A stretch of DNA of 64,000 nucleotides from Hirudinaria manillensis (taxonomy: Eukaryota; Annelida; Clitellata; Hirudinida; Hirudinidae). The notes beneath the pieces were generated by a model. That model was not told the DNA's origin and made no database searches. It was given only the letters and a program-made list of their open reading frames with translations. Every line of letters begins with the position of its first letter. The first letter of the stretch is position 1. Shown piece after piece: positions 11,701 to 23,000 of this stretch. The stretch is taken from the NCBI GenBank assembly GCA_034509925.1, contig CM067527.1:10682001-10746000 (forward strand), written 5' to 3'. Both the position numbers and the translations under genes were made by a program.

Positions 11701-11978
11701 TGAAGATTATAAACAATCAATCCATCTTCCGCTTTCCTGGCTTTAACGGATTTGAATATCGGTCCACCGTAGTTAATGCTGATGTCCTTAAGTAATGCCA
11801 GGTTGTCATTTAACAACAGATGTTTGTTTTTTTCTAAATCCGATATTAAAAGATCTCCAAAAATAAAATATAATTTTAAAATCTAGATTTATATTTGACT
11901 CAAATTCCAGGGCGTTTTACCTCCAGCACTTTGCGCAATCACAGCTGATAGCAGACAGAGGACAGGCAGCGATACCAT
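8780..11978 (-). pseudogene. Paralog B of the secreted propeller-like family, degraded
   Basis: Minus-strand relative of C and D, head to head with C. Exons: 1 (11978-11921, signal peptide MVSLPVLCLLSAVIAQSAG), 2 (11854-11621), 3 (11454-11286), 4 (11046-10922), 5 (10720-10580), 6 (10479-10365), 7 (10268-10020), a doubtful exon 8 (about 9895-9758), 9 (9427-9292) and a tail exon (8919-8780). Exons 1+2 total 292 nt and exon 3 is 169 nt, exactly as in C, despite low protein identity. Both cysteine pairs are kept (STC/PFC and SHC/SAC). Exon 5 has lost one base relative to the copy at 18.4 kb, shifting the frame after IIWGTSRN. The equivalents of exons 10 and 11 were not found, yet a tail exon with a hydrophobic end (FLLIFIQFVAQLL) is present. 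It is likely a pseudogene or a truncated secreted form. Confidence 0.7.
9120..9260. repeat. AT-rich simple-sequence tract, (TA)n core
   Basis: Low-complexity stretch in the 3' part of paralog B with a clean (TA)n run near 9160-9178 flanked by TATA-rich imperfect repeats. No coding signal. Confidence 0.7.
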
Positions 11979-13124
11979 ATCCTGGACTCGATTTTCAGGA
12001 TTCCAAATGACCGCGTTAAGACTTTTTTCTGCTATTAAACTGCTTTTTCTTTGACAACTTACACGAATTATACGATAAATATCTCAGCGCCTGTTCAAAG
12101 TAGAATATTAGTAAAAGTTTTAGACCTATTCTGCTACTTGAAGTTCTTAAATCGTTAAAACCACGTATCAAAGCTATTTTAGATGTCGTAGTATTTGCTA
12201 GAAAGTCAAGGTTCAAGACTAGTCACACAAAACCTATTTCTCCTGAATCAGCAAATACAATTCATATTCCTTCACATCGTGTTTAAGTTTTGATATCTTT
12301 TAAAATGATTGACAAAAAAAAGAATATTTTATCCATTTTAATTTGATAGACAAAAATTAATTTAAGAAGTTAATTATTTTTAAGGAATAATGCCTTCATA
12401 AAGCCAGAGGTCGTGACATTTCACATCGAATGCTCTTCAAAAAAATAAAACACTCATTAAATTCGTGAATCCATTAATATGTTTGAAAATATTTCTACAA
12501 GTTGTCATCGATAGCTTCGTTTAAAAACTCCGCTTGACTCCAACTTGGACGTCACTAAGAAGTGAATGGAAGACTTTTGAAGTATGGAAATTTTATAACA
12601 TTTTAGACTATTTTAAATTCATATTTTTATTATATTTCAATTTTATATTTATATTTTCTGTTTTATGGATGGTTTAAAAAAATCCTTCGTAAGATAGGAT
12701 AAAAAATAAAATAAAACCCTGGGGAGACTGATTCAAAAATTCAAAAATCAAATTACATTGCATCGATGTTGTTATTTATAAACGCAATATTTAAAAAAAA
12801 AATCATTAAAATAAGTGAACAGAAATATTTCTAAAGTCAGAGTTCGACTGGCAGAACGTAATACCATAAGCCAGAGTCTTCAACGCAACGCTCAAAATGT
12901 TACTTTTGTGGAGGAGTTTCTTTGGTTAATATCTTCACTGCCAGCACTTGATTATTACTCAATATCCTGAATGTCAAAAACATTCTGTTTACTATTAGGC
13001 TATCGGATATTGCGACTAAGCTTTAGAGCGAACTTAACCCAGATGAAATAAGTCTTAAAAGGGACGCTACTCGCCATCACCTTTTGTGATTTAGAAACGT
13101 TTGCCTAATAAAACAAACTTAATT
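11979..13124. promoter_or_regulatory. Divergent intergenic region between paralogs B and C
   Basis: About 1.15 kb separates the start codons of B (minus) and C (plus), so any promoters here are shared or back to back. Much of it (from about 12319) recurs upstream of gene D at 18933-20014, which marks it as part of the duplicated unit. The right-hand copy lacks about 1.14 kb, 11176-12318, that holds exons 1-3 of B and part of this region. I see no unambiguous TATA box or other defined element. Confidence 0.4.
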
Positions 13125-16100
13125 ATGAATTTACTGGTTTATTTACCGTGTTTATTGAAAGTTTTACTTTCAAGTTGTGGGGCAGGTAATCTTGTAGCAT
13201 GAGATACGAATCTTCTAAATTTTTCGCCAAAGTTCACTGGTATTTTTTTTAAATTTCAGAACTGCTGATATCGTTTCCTGACACTGGTGAACATTGGCTG
13301 TTTAAAGATGATCTGAAATTAGACAAGAAATTTACTACCGAAATTAAAGGTGAACGTGGTCCATGGTTTGTAAAAGCAAGGAAATCTGATGGCGGATTAG
13401 AAATTTTTGTTTCACAAGAAAAAGAAATAAAACGGTTCACCTTGTCTAAATATTGTACAGTATCAAAGAGCGGAACGTATCCTATAAACAGTAGGTTCAA
13501 CTAGGAAGCAAAGCAAAACATTGTAAATGCATGAGAATGTTTTGTGCTGCAGTACTTCCAAAAGATCCAAACTTATCGTTCGACGTACATCCTTCCGAAA
13601 ATCTTGTAGCGGCATCGTCTGGAAGTAAACTTTACTTGTCCAGTAAAGTCAATAATGAACTGAATATACTTTTGGAATCCTATTATCATATCAAAGATGT
13701 TTTTCTCCATCCAACCAGGCCGTTGGTTAATCTTCAATCACGTATTATTTTTTATAATTATTTCAGAGTTTCTCGTACTATTAATTACATTAATTAGATA
13801 AATTCCAAATTAATAAATTAATGAAGAATAAGAATTAATTGAAAACTTAATTTATTGAAAATATATAAAACAATAATATGTCTCGAGGTTCAAAGTAAAA
13901 AAAATAATTGACATCAGATTAGTTGATAATTTATTTTTCAGTAATTTAAATTTAATTTCTTGCAGAGAAGTTTATTACTCTACGTGTCCAGTTGATCAAT
14001 GGGATTCACTTGAGAATTTCCTTGTTGTCTACGACTTAGACAATGAGATAAAGAAAGAAACTCAACTTCCCACGTGTTTCGACAGAATGATTTTCGACTT
14101 TAAAGGTATAAAATTAAATTAAATAAAAATAAATTCTCCTTAAATAATTACTTGGATTTCCAAATTATTTGTAATAAATTTTAATAATAGGAATTTTTTA
14201 TGAATTTTAACATTTCATTCAAACGATGAATTTCCAATCTTTTAAAAATTTAATTGCTTATTCACTGGATTTTCTGATTAGATGACCTACTACCACATCT
14301 GTTAGGAAAGAAATGATAACTTATTCTGAACACTTGTCTTCGTCAATATGCGTTTGCCAACTTTCAACGATTTGAAAATTTTACAAATTAAGAAAATGTC
14401 CAGCCACCCTAATAACACCTGTCTTTTATGTCTAAAGTTTTTACTATTAAACTAAGCTTTGATTTTCCCCCCAGATAATGTAATTTGGGCTCTCACAGGC
14501 GATAACTTAGTCATGCTACGTTTGGACAGCGGTGTAGTAGAAGAAGTTTCGAGAGGCTATAATCATGACTTTACAAATGGTGGTCCAGATAGTTTGTTTA
14601 TCATTAAAAGTGAATTAAAAGACAAAGTTTCCGGAGCAAGGTTAGATGACGATGGTAACCGTATTAGGTACTATTAGATTGATGTTTCCATTATTATATT
14701 TATATTGAGTTTTGGGGAAACGGGGTATTCAGAATTCCATTTAATTGCTTTGCAGTGAGGATGTCATCTTTAAATTTTCCAAAAACGTTCAAATCCAAAA
14801 ACAAACGAAGCTGCAAGACTACAAACATAAGCCTGCTCTTTCTCACTTCAAAGGTAGTTTTGACGAATAAAATGTTACTAAATATAATTTCGTTTCTTAT
14901 CTCGAAATTTCTATTGGCATAAAACGTGGGTATGTCAAAAGCGTGTCTGAATCATTCGATTAATTCACTAAGAAGTGGTCATGATATACTCGTCATGATA
15001 TATTATGTCATGATATACTCGACGTACTATAGAGGTTTGCAACCACGGTTACAATTGCATTCTCAGTCAAAACAATTCTATCCAAAATCAGAAACAACGT
15101 ATGTGCTGTTCAACATTGACGGAGGTTTAATAGAAATTCTGGACAATCAATTTGCTCTGAAGACCGATAAATCAATTAAACTAGACATCAACAAGCAACC
15201 AATCAAATCAATCAGAAGGTTGAACGCTGGCACCTATACAACATTTTTCTGGATCCATCAATCAAACAAAGGAGAGATTGAATATGTTCAAATCAATCAT
15301 GCAGACTTCACAATTAAGAATCGTGGCAAATTTACATTCAGAACTGGAGAAGGTGAATTTAATGTGTTTTTTTTATTTAATTTTGTAATCAATTATGAGA
15401 TGAAATTTTATCTCATTTATCAAACATATTTGCCCGGATTACTACGGACAAAGTGACTAAGCAATTTGAATTTATTTTCAGCTCTGGAGGACTTAGTAGA
15501 TTTTGATGTTCACAAGAATGACTTTTTCATAATCACCTCTAAAGAACTTTATAAGGCTAAAATAAATTTTGAAAATCTCCAACAGAATCTCCAACCTTTT
15601 GGCAAACAAAAGCAGAGACTATATAAAGCCATGGCCATGATGAAAAACCAAGAGTATGTCAGATGAATTGATGAATTTATTAATGAAATTATTTGCATGA
15701 TGTATGCACATGAATAAATAATGTTATATATTATTTAAAATGCAAGGATCTTAATAAGAGTTTAATGCAAATTATTTCGTAATTGCAGAGAATTGTTCGT
15801 ATTCCAATGTTCAGGATATATTGCCGGTAGTGTCAATGATCCGTGGGAAAAGAAAACTAGTAAATACCACGGTTTAATTCCTTGTCCAGAGCAAATCCTT
15901 TTTGATGAAGAAGGTATTGATTTATTATTAACATCAAGCTATAACTTGAGTATGGATTTCAAAAATCGTTAACATTTTTTTAATAAACAAGCTGGAAAAT
16001 TGGTTATATCAACGCCTACTGGATTGTTCAGTTTTCAAGGCGAACATCAGTTTGAAAAGATTTACAGCGGAATGGATTTGAGAAACTTTGCTTTGGATAA

Positions 16101-16824
16101 AGATTTCGTATACTTTGTGTCTAAAACTGATGGGTGAGTGTAGAAAAATGATAATAAATCATTCTTAATGCAATAAAATTTTAACTTAATAAATTTGCAA
16201 TGCAATTAATTTGTGAGATTATTCGTCAATTACTTTAATCCAATTTACGATCAATGTAAATCTAAATTGTCAATATTAATCTCGTATCTTATCTCGAAAT
16301 TTCTATGGCTCCAAATCTCTTAATAATCTCGAAAAAGTGACAAATACGATGGCTTGCTTATATTCAGATAAATTGCTATTATCCTTTAGACCAGGCATCT
16401 ACAAGGTACCCAAAAGACGAAGTGTCAGAGTGGACCGTGAATTAGGAGTCAATCTAGAAGGTTTCTTTAGAATCACGCATGTTCAAGGTGAGGCTTTTGT
16501 GGAATTGAATTGAAATAATTAATCACATCACTTTGATTTGTATGATTAATTCACGTTCGTAAGTAATTTATGCTTATTAAAACCATTGAGATACAACGCA
16601 TGGAATAGAAACTTAAGCAACATCTTAAAAGATGACAAAAATTCTCAAATTAAGAAATTAAAAAAAAAAGGAATAAAAACGAGACTATTTTTTCCCAAAA
16701 ATCAAAAATGGTAAAAGAGAAACAAAAGAAGAATCCTGACAAATCTGTCGCTTCAGTGATGACATCAACGGAGAAGATGTGTCTACTACTTTTGATTCGA
16801 TTTGCCATGAATCTGTTGCTTTAA
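13125..16824 (+). CDS. Paralog C: secreted propeller-like protein with C-terminal hydrophobic tail, 598 aa
   Basis: Twelve exons: 13125-13185, 13260-13490, 13553-13721, 13966-14105, 14475-14667, 14756-14853, 15092-15352, 15482-15653, 15789-15913, 15992-16133, 16390-16487 and 16718-16824. All joins keep frame and give one 598-residue protein. Residues 1-20 are a signal peptide. Short beta-rich modules follow, one with a YWTD-like strand (TTFFWIHQSNKGEIEYV, about 347-363) and others of the type DFDVHKNDFFIITSKELYKA, which suggests a six- or seven-bladed propeller (inference). Cysteines 161/191 and 449/474 are conserved in all paralogs, probably as disulfides. The last exon ends in a hydrophobic run (about 583-598), compatible with GPI attachment or a tail anchor. 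I do not recognise the family. The last exon's acceptor is pyrimidine-poor and is the least certain junction. AATAAA follows at 16904. Confidence 0.8.
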
Positions 16825-17634
16825 CTTGTTTCTTGTGAACAGTTTAATCTTAGAATTGGTTAGAACGATGACATGATTTTTTTTTTATAAAAGCAATAAA
16901 CTAGAATGTGGTGATTCGAATTAATATTATTGTGATTTCAATTAATAGTACAGTTAGTACAGTTGGAAGTCACTTCAATTATTTAGTTTTACTCATGATT
17001 TGTGGCGTGACCTTCATTATTTTATGAATTAATTGTAATATGTTGCATTATGTTACTTACATTATTACGTTAAAACACATTATTTCTACTATTCATTGTT
17101 ACATTATGCTGTCAATTACATTTGATTATATTTACGCAAATTGTTTTAAAATGATTTGATTATGTTTTCTAAATCACTGCTTTAATGAAGTTGAATTTAT
17201 TTCAATTTCAGTAATTTGTCAAAATAAACTTTTATTGCTAAATATTTTGGTCTAAATTTAAGTATTTTTAAACATGTTTTTTTTATAAAAGCATTAAACT
17301 AGAATGTGGTGATTCGAATTAATAATATTGTGATTTCAATTAATAGTACAGTTAGTGCAGTTGAAAGACACGTCAATTATTTAGTCTTACTAATGATTTG
17401 TGGCGTGATCTTCAGATTTTCTCGATCAGATCGAAAGAATATATAAAATTCTATATAACCCAAAGAAATGTTCTCATCCTTATTTGCGCCTCAGTCCTGA
17501 GAAATGTTGGTCATCTGATCAACAAATCAACAAATATACGTCAGAAAAGGATTGCTTTTTACAGACAATCAAAAAATAATAATCATAACATTTTAAAAAT
17601 AATAATAATCTCTTAATGGTAATAATAATAATAA
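16825..17634 (+). other. 3' flank of paralog C with an internal direct repeat
   Basis: No exon is seen. A module of about 135 bases occurs twice in direct orientation, at about 16882-17015 and 17277-17414; both copies contain AAACTAGAATGTGGTGATTC and TTTGTGGCGTGA. The same arrangement is found downstream of D (25748-25884 and 26144-26284), so the repeat predates the duplication. Homology to the D flank stops at 17517 (26390 in the D copy). The 117 bases from 17518 to 17634 are unique in the window and run into TAA repeats. Confidence 0.6.
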
Positions 17635-17653
17635 TGTAATAACCCGGGGTCCT
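17635..17653 (-). mobile_element. 19-bp LTR terminus at a rearrangement junction
   Basis: The sequence TGTAATAACCCGGGGTCCT is the exact reverse complement of the last 19 bases of the LTRs at 21815-22113 and 23203-23514. On its left lies unique TAA-rich DNA; on its right the sequence switches directly to a copy of USP intron 1 (compare 28131 onward). It therefore marks a breakpoint. The rest of the element is absent. This is a fossil scrap of the same LTR family. Confidence 0.8.
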
Positions 17654-18217
17654 ATTAAGTATACTAACAATGATTACAATCATATCAGTCGCACTCATTC
17701 CAGGGCTATGAACTCTCCAGAAATCTAATTAAAGGGTTGTTTGAAGCAAAGTTGACTTCTTGTTTGACATGTTCCAAGTGTCACCACAGCAGTCACACGT
17801 TTGATACGCAGCTCACCTTTTGCCTTCCGATACAGGTTTGCGAAGATTTGTATGTGCTTTGTAGATGCCTTGTATGTGCCTTGTATGTGCTTTGTATGTG
17901 CTTTGTCAGTAGCTTATGTTGATGTCACTTGTTAGAACCACTTGGATTTGCTAATTTTATGTTGTGTTTCAGTGATGTCCTTGAATTCAATGAATTATTT
18001 ATTTATTTATTTATTTATTTTAATCATTATAATCTTATATGTTTCTTTTAACAAGGCAACGTTTTGTAAATTGAACTCACAGCTTTCAATGTTTTGAGTG
18101 TCTTAAAATGGCAACTCTATTCTCTTGGTTGCTTTTCTTGTAAAAACCGTTTGCAAGCAAAAGTAGTTAAAGTTGCCTGTCGTTAATAAATCATTAGTAA
18201 ATAATTTATAAATAAAT
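17653..18217 (+). pseudogene. Orphan copy of USP exon 2 with flanking introns
   Basis: This 565-bp block is a close copy of 28131-28676, part of the USP gene 10.5 kb downstream. It contains exon 2 (17704-17835, 132 nt) with both splice sites and an open frame. One amino acid differs from the parent exon (TQLTFCLPIQ against TQLTLCLPIQ). The exon carries the first zinc-binding pair of the USP domain (LTCSKC). No other USP exon lies nearby, so it cannot make a protease by itself. A roughly 11-bp minisatellite (TTGTATGTGCY) has expanded at 17847-17905. The right edge joins abruptly to a copy of paralog B sequence at 18217/18218. Confidence 0.85.
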
Positions 18218-18932
18218 CTTCCTAAAATTATAATAAATTTTCTGAATAGGATTACATGACGGTTGCAGAAAAGTATTATGTTGCAGAAAACAAGGTAATG
18301 AAAATAAATCAAATGATTGGGTGAACTGCAAATGGACTCACGCGCCAAAGTCTAGTAAATACAACTCGTAAGAATTAGAAGCAGTGAAAAAGGATTTATC
18401 GTTTTTAAAAATTATTTCAAAAGCTTTGTTATTCAGGTTTAATGTCGCAATGCGATTTCTACTTGTTCCCCAAATAATATTTTCTGAAAATACCATTTAA
18501 TATAACTCGAGATTCTAACATTTTGGTCTGTAATGCTACACTGAAATAAGGTATAGTGCAATTGTATTTGATGTTCCCATGAAATTTAAATTATTAATAA
18601 TAATAATAATATTATATTGTATTATTTTAAATTTACGATTACTTTTTGTTTTAATACAAAGTTTGAATAAGAAAAGAACACCTTCTGGATCGAAGGAAAG
18701 TTGAAAAAAGCAGAAAGGAACTTTGAACGAATAGTTTGTCATCGTCTGCAGGTTGTAACTGAAAACTAAATAATTCCTTTTGTTGCAAGTTGAGTAATAA
18801 ATAATCCTGTTCGGAATTATAAAAAAAATATTTAAATTAAATAAACAAAATTAAAGGTTTAAATTAAATTTCTAAAAAAGGATGAATTGATTAAAAGTGA
18901 TAATAAGATAAAAATTAAGCTTAATCATTAGG
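18218..18932 (-). pseudogene. Fragment of paralog B (exon 4, exon 5 and start of exon 6)
   Basis: Close copy of 10456-11175 in the same orientation. On the minus strand it holds exon 4 (YYSTCNKRNYLVFSYNLQ), exon 5 (IIWGTSRNRIATLNLNNKAF) and the first bases of exon 6, then stops at the junction with the USP block. Exon 5 is in frame here, unlike in B itself, so this fragment preserves the older reading. Exons 1-3 are missing because the sequence jumps from the equivalent of 11175 to that of 12319. It is a dead fragment left by the tandem duplication. Confidence 0.85.
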
Positions 18933-20014
18933 AAAAATAATATTTTATCCCTTTTAATTTGATAGACAAAAATTAATTTAAGAAGTTAATTAAGGAGTAA
19001 TGCCTTCATAAAGCCAGAGGTCGTGACAATTCACATCGACAGCTCTTCAAATGTATGTCCTTCTTTAACCTTTCTAATTATTTTTTAATAAAACATTCAT
19101 TAAATTCGTGAATCCATTAATATGTTTGAAAATATTTCTACAAGTTATAATATTTCTAATTATTTTTTAATAAAACATTCATTAAATTCGTGAATCCATT
19201 AATATGTTTGAAAATATTTCTACAAGTTGTCATCGATAGTTTCGTTTAAAAACTCCGCTTGACTCCAACTTGGACGTCAATAAGAAGTGAAAGGAAGACT
19301 TTTGAAGTATGGAAATTTTATAACATTTTAGACTATTTTAAATTCATATTTTTATTATATTTATATTTTATATTTATATTTTCTCTTTTATGAGTGGTTT
19401 AAAAAAAATTCTTCGTGAGATAGGATAAAAAATAAAATAAAACCCTGGACGAATTCAAAAATTCAAAAATCAAATTACATTGAATCGATGTTGTTATTTA
19501 TAAACGCAATATTTAAAAAAAAAAACATGAAAATCATTAAAATAAGTGAACAGAAAAATTTCTAAAGTCAGAGTTCGACTCTGAACGTAATACCACAAGC
19601 CAGACTCTTCTGGCACAGAAATACGTCATCTGTTCAGAAATACTAAACACATAATATTCAATGTTCTATGTTAATGGTTGGTTGTTCTTCAAGATCGGGA
19701 AGGCGCCGCAACTCTCAAAATGTTAGTTTTGAGCAAACAATCTCGAATCTCAATTGAAGACAAGGTATGACATAATAAATTGTCATTAAGCAGGACCCGT
19801 GGAGGAGTTTCTTTGGTTAATATCTTCACTGCCAGCACTTGATTATTACTCAATATCCTGAATGTCGAAAACATTCTGTTTACTATTAGGCTATCGGATA
19901 TTGCGACTAAGCTTTAGAGCGAACTTAACCCAGATGAAATAAGTCTTAAAAGGGACGCTACTCGCCATCACCTTTGTGATTTAGAAACGTTTGCCTAATA
20001 ACACAAACTTAATT
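18933..20014. promoter_or_regulatory. 5' flank of paralog D, copy of the region upstream of C
   Basis: Copy of about 12319-13124 with local changes. A 75-bp tandem duplication is present only here (19071-19228). About 150 extra bases lie near 19611-19795 relative to the C flank. It should contain the promoter of D, but no clear core element is visible. The divergent partner gene has been lost on this side except for the B fragment. Confidence 0.4.
19071..19228 (+). repeat. 75-bp tandem duplication upstream of paralog D
   Basis: Two near-identical units in direct tandem, each containing AATAAAACATTCATTAAATT and ending TTCTACAAGTT, separated by a few bases. The equivalent region upstream of C (about 12442-12502) has a single unit, so this arose after the gene duplication. 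Confidence 0.8.
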
Positions 20015-23000
20015 ATGAATTTACTGGTTTATTTACCGTGTTTATTGAAAGTTTTACTTTCAACTTGTGGGGCAGGTAATCTTGTAGCATGAGATACGAA
20101 TCTTCTAAATTTTTCGCCAAAGTTCACTGGTATTTTTTTTAATTTCAGAACTGCTGATATCGTTTCCTGACACTGGTGAAAATTGGCTGTTTAAAGATGA
20201 TCTGAAATTAGAAAAGAAATTTACTACTGAAGTTGAAGGTGAACATGGTCCATGGTTTGTAAAAGCCAGGAAATCTGATGGCGGATTAGAAATTTTTGTT
20301 TCACAAGAAAAAGAAATAAAACGGTTCACCTTGTCTAAAGATGGTAGAGTATCAAAGAGCGGAACGTATCCTATAAACAGTAGGTTCAAATAGGAAGCAA
20401 AGCAAAACATTGTAAATGCATGAGAATGTTTTGTGCTGCAGTACTTCCAAAAGATCCAAACTTCTTGTTCGACGTACATCCTTCCGAAAATCTTGTAGCG
20501 GCATCGTCTGGAAGTAAACTTTACTTGTCCAGTAAAGTCAATAATGAACTGAATATACTTTTGGAATCCTATTATCATATCAAAGATGTTTTTCTCCATC
20601 CAACCAGGCCGTTGGTTAATCTTCAATCACGTATTATTTTAGACTTTCTCGTACTATTAATTACATTAATTAGATAAATTCCAAATTGATTGATAGTTGA
20701 TAATTTAATGAAGAATAAGAATTAATAGAAAACTTAATTTATTGAAAATATATTTAAAAAAATTAAAAAAATTAATTTTCAGAATTTAAATTTAATTTCT
20801 TGCAGAGAAGTTTATTACTCTACGTGTCCATTTGGTCGATCGGATTCACTTGAGAATTTCCTTGTTGTCTACGACTTAGACAAAGAGATAAAGAAAGAAA
20901 CTCAACTTCCCATGTGTTTCGACAGAATGATTTTCGACTTTAAAGGTATAAAATTAAATTAAATAAAAATAAATTCTCCTTAAATAATTACTTGAACTTC
21001 CAAATTATTCGTAATAAATTTTAATAATAGGAATTTTTTTTATGAATCTTAACATTTCATTCAAACGGTGAATTTCCAATCTTTTAAAAATTTAATTGCA
21101 TTTTCACTGGATTTTCTGATACCACATCTGTTAGGAAAGAAATGATAACTTATTTTGAACACTTGTCTTCGTCAATATGCGTTTGCCAACTTTCAACCCT
21201 TTGAAAGCTTTTACAAATTAAGAAAATGTCCAGCCACCCTAATAACACCTGTGTCTTTTATGTCTAAAGTTTTTACTATTAAACTAAGCTTTGATTTTTC
21301 ACCCAGATAATGTAATTTGGGTTCTCACCCGCAACAGCTTAGTTATGCTACGTTTGGACAGTGGTGTAGTAGAGGAGGTTTTGAGAGGCCATAATCATGA
21401 CTTTACAAATGGTGGTCCAGATAGTTTATTTATCATGAAAAGTGAAATGAAAAACAAACTCACCAAAGAAAGGTTCAATGACGATGGTAATCTTATTACT
21501 CTTAGGTCGATGTTTCCGTTATTATATTTATATTCAGTTTTAGGGAAACCGGGTTTTCAGAATTCCATTTATTTGCTTTGCAGAGATCGTCATCTTGAAG
21601 CTTTCCAAAAACGTTCAAATCCAAAAGCAAGCGACGCTGCAAGACTACAAACATCAGCCTGCTCTTTCTCACTTCAAAGGTAGTTTTGACGAATCAAATG
21701 TTACTAAATATTAATTTCGTTTCTTATCTCGAAATTTCTATTGGCATAAAACTTGGGTATGTCAAAAGCGTGTCTGAAACATTCGATTAATTCATTAAGA
21801 AGTGGTCATGATATTGTTGGATCCCTAGATCCAATAAATTGAAGAATAATTAAAATTATATTGCCGATTAATTAATTTAATAATTAATTAAATTTAGTGG
21901 CAATATAATTTGAGAATTAATTAATTGGTGCTATTCAGACTCTTTGGTTGTGTACCTTGACAAATGGATTTATCTCGGAAAGTAGAGCAAGAGTTAGAGA
22001 AACAGCAGATTTCAAGACTTAATCAATTAAGCATTTTACATCTTCCAAGCCATCTGACAACTTTCAATAAACCTGACCTTCTATAATTAGTTTGAGGACC
22101 CCGGGTTATTACATTGGTGTCAGGAGTGGGATTTAGAGTTAAAGGGTGTCCATAAGTAACTAAGGTAGAATCTTGTTTAGTTGAAAAGTGAAGGATGACG
22201 AAATACTTGGATGAATTGTACGTGCCTCGATTGAGACAAGAATTGAGAGAGCGTGGCCTGGATTGGAAAGGCACGAAAGCTGAGATACGAGAGCGACTTG
22301 GGGCATGGCTGACAGAGAATGGCCATGACCCAGAGGAATACGAATTCGAGGATCCATCCCATAAAAAAATGGATGAATTTCTTGATTTTATGAAAAAGTC
22401 CGTAGATGAGTTGAGGAGGAGTATTAGGGGCGATTTGAAAGGCACAGCGGTTCCGAGGCAGGATGCCTCGTTCTTTTCGGGTGAAAACTCTACTGAGAAG
22501 AGTTCTGATGTTCCAAGTACCGTTTCTGGCAGCATTGGGATGGAGTCATTAGAAGGCACATCCAACCACAGTGCGTGCGTGTCTCCAGAAACTCTGTGCG
22601 TGATGGCAGACTTAGAGAACTCGACGTTGGCGCCCATAGAGTTATCAGATCAGGTCGAGTCGTCAGCAGGGCCCAGAGAGCTCACGGAGGTTTTAGTGGA
22701 GCAAGTGGAACTTTCGGAGGAGCCTGTGGGATTGCCGGTGGATCATATGAAGTTGTTGGTGCAGCCCGAGGAGTTACTGATGAGTCACGTGGAGTTGCCG
22801 GTGGAGCGCACGGATTTGATGGTGGAACAAGTAGAGTCTACAGAACAGCCCATGGATTTACCAGCTGATGTTTCGGCTCCATTGGAAATAACAGAAGGGA
22901 GTGCTCGGGATTTCGGGAGAGTGCCTAGCAAGGAAAATGGAGCAGGTGATCCTGTAGAGAGTCTGAGATCTGGCGACATGGTGGAGCAGGAGGTTGAGCA

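Noticed and set aside
22023-22637. Minus-strand 204-codon open frame
   Set aside because: Antisense of the LTR element's internal frame and LTR; no family match and no splice context.
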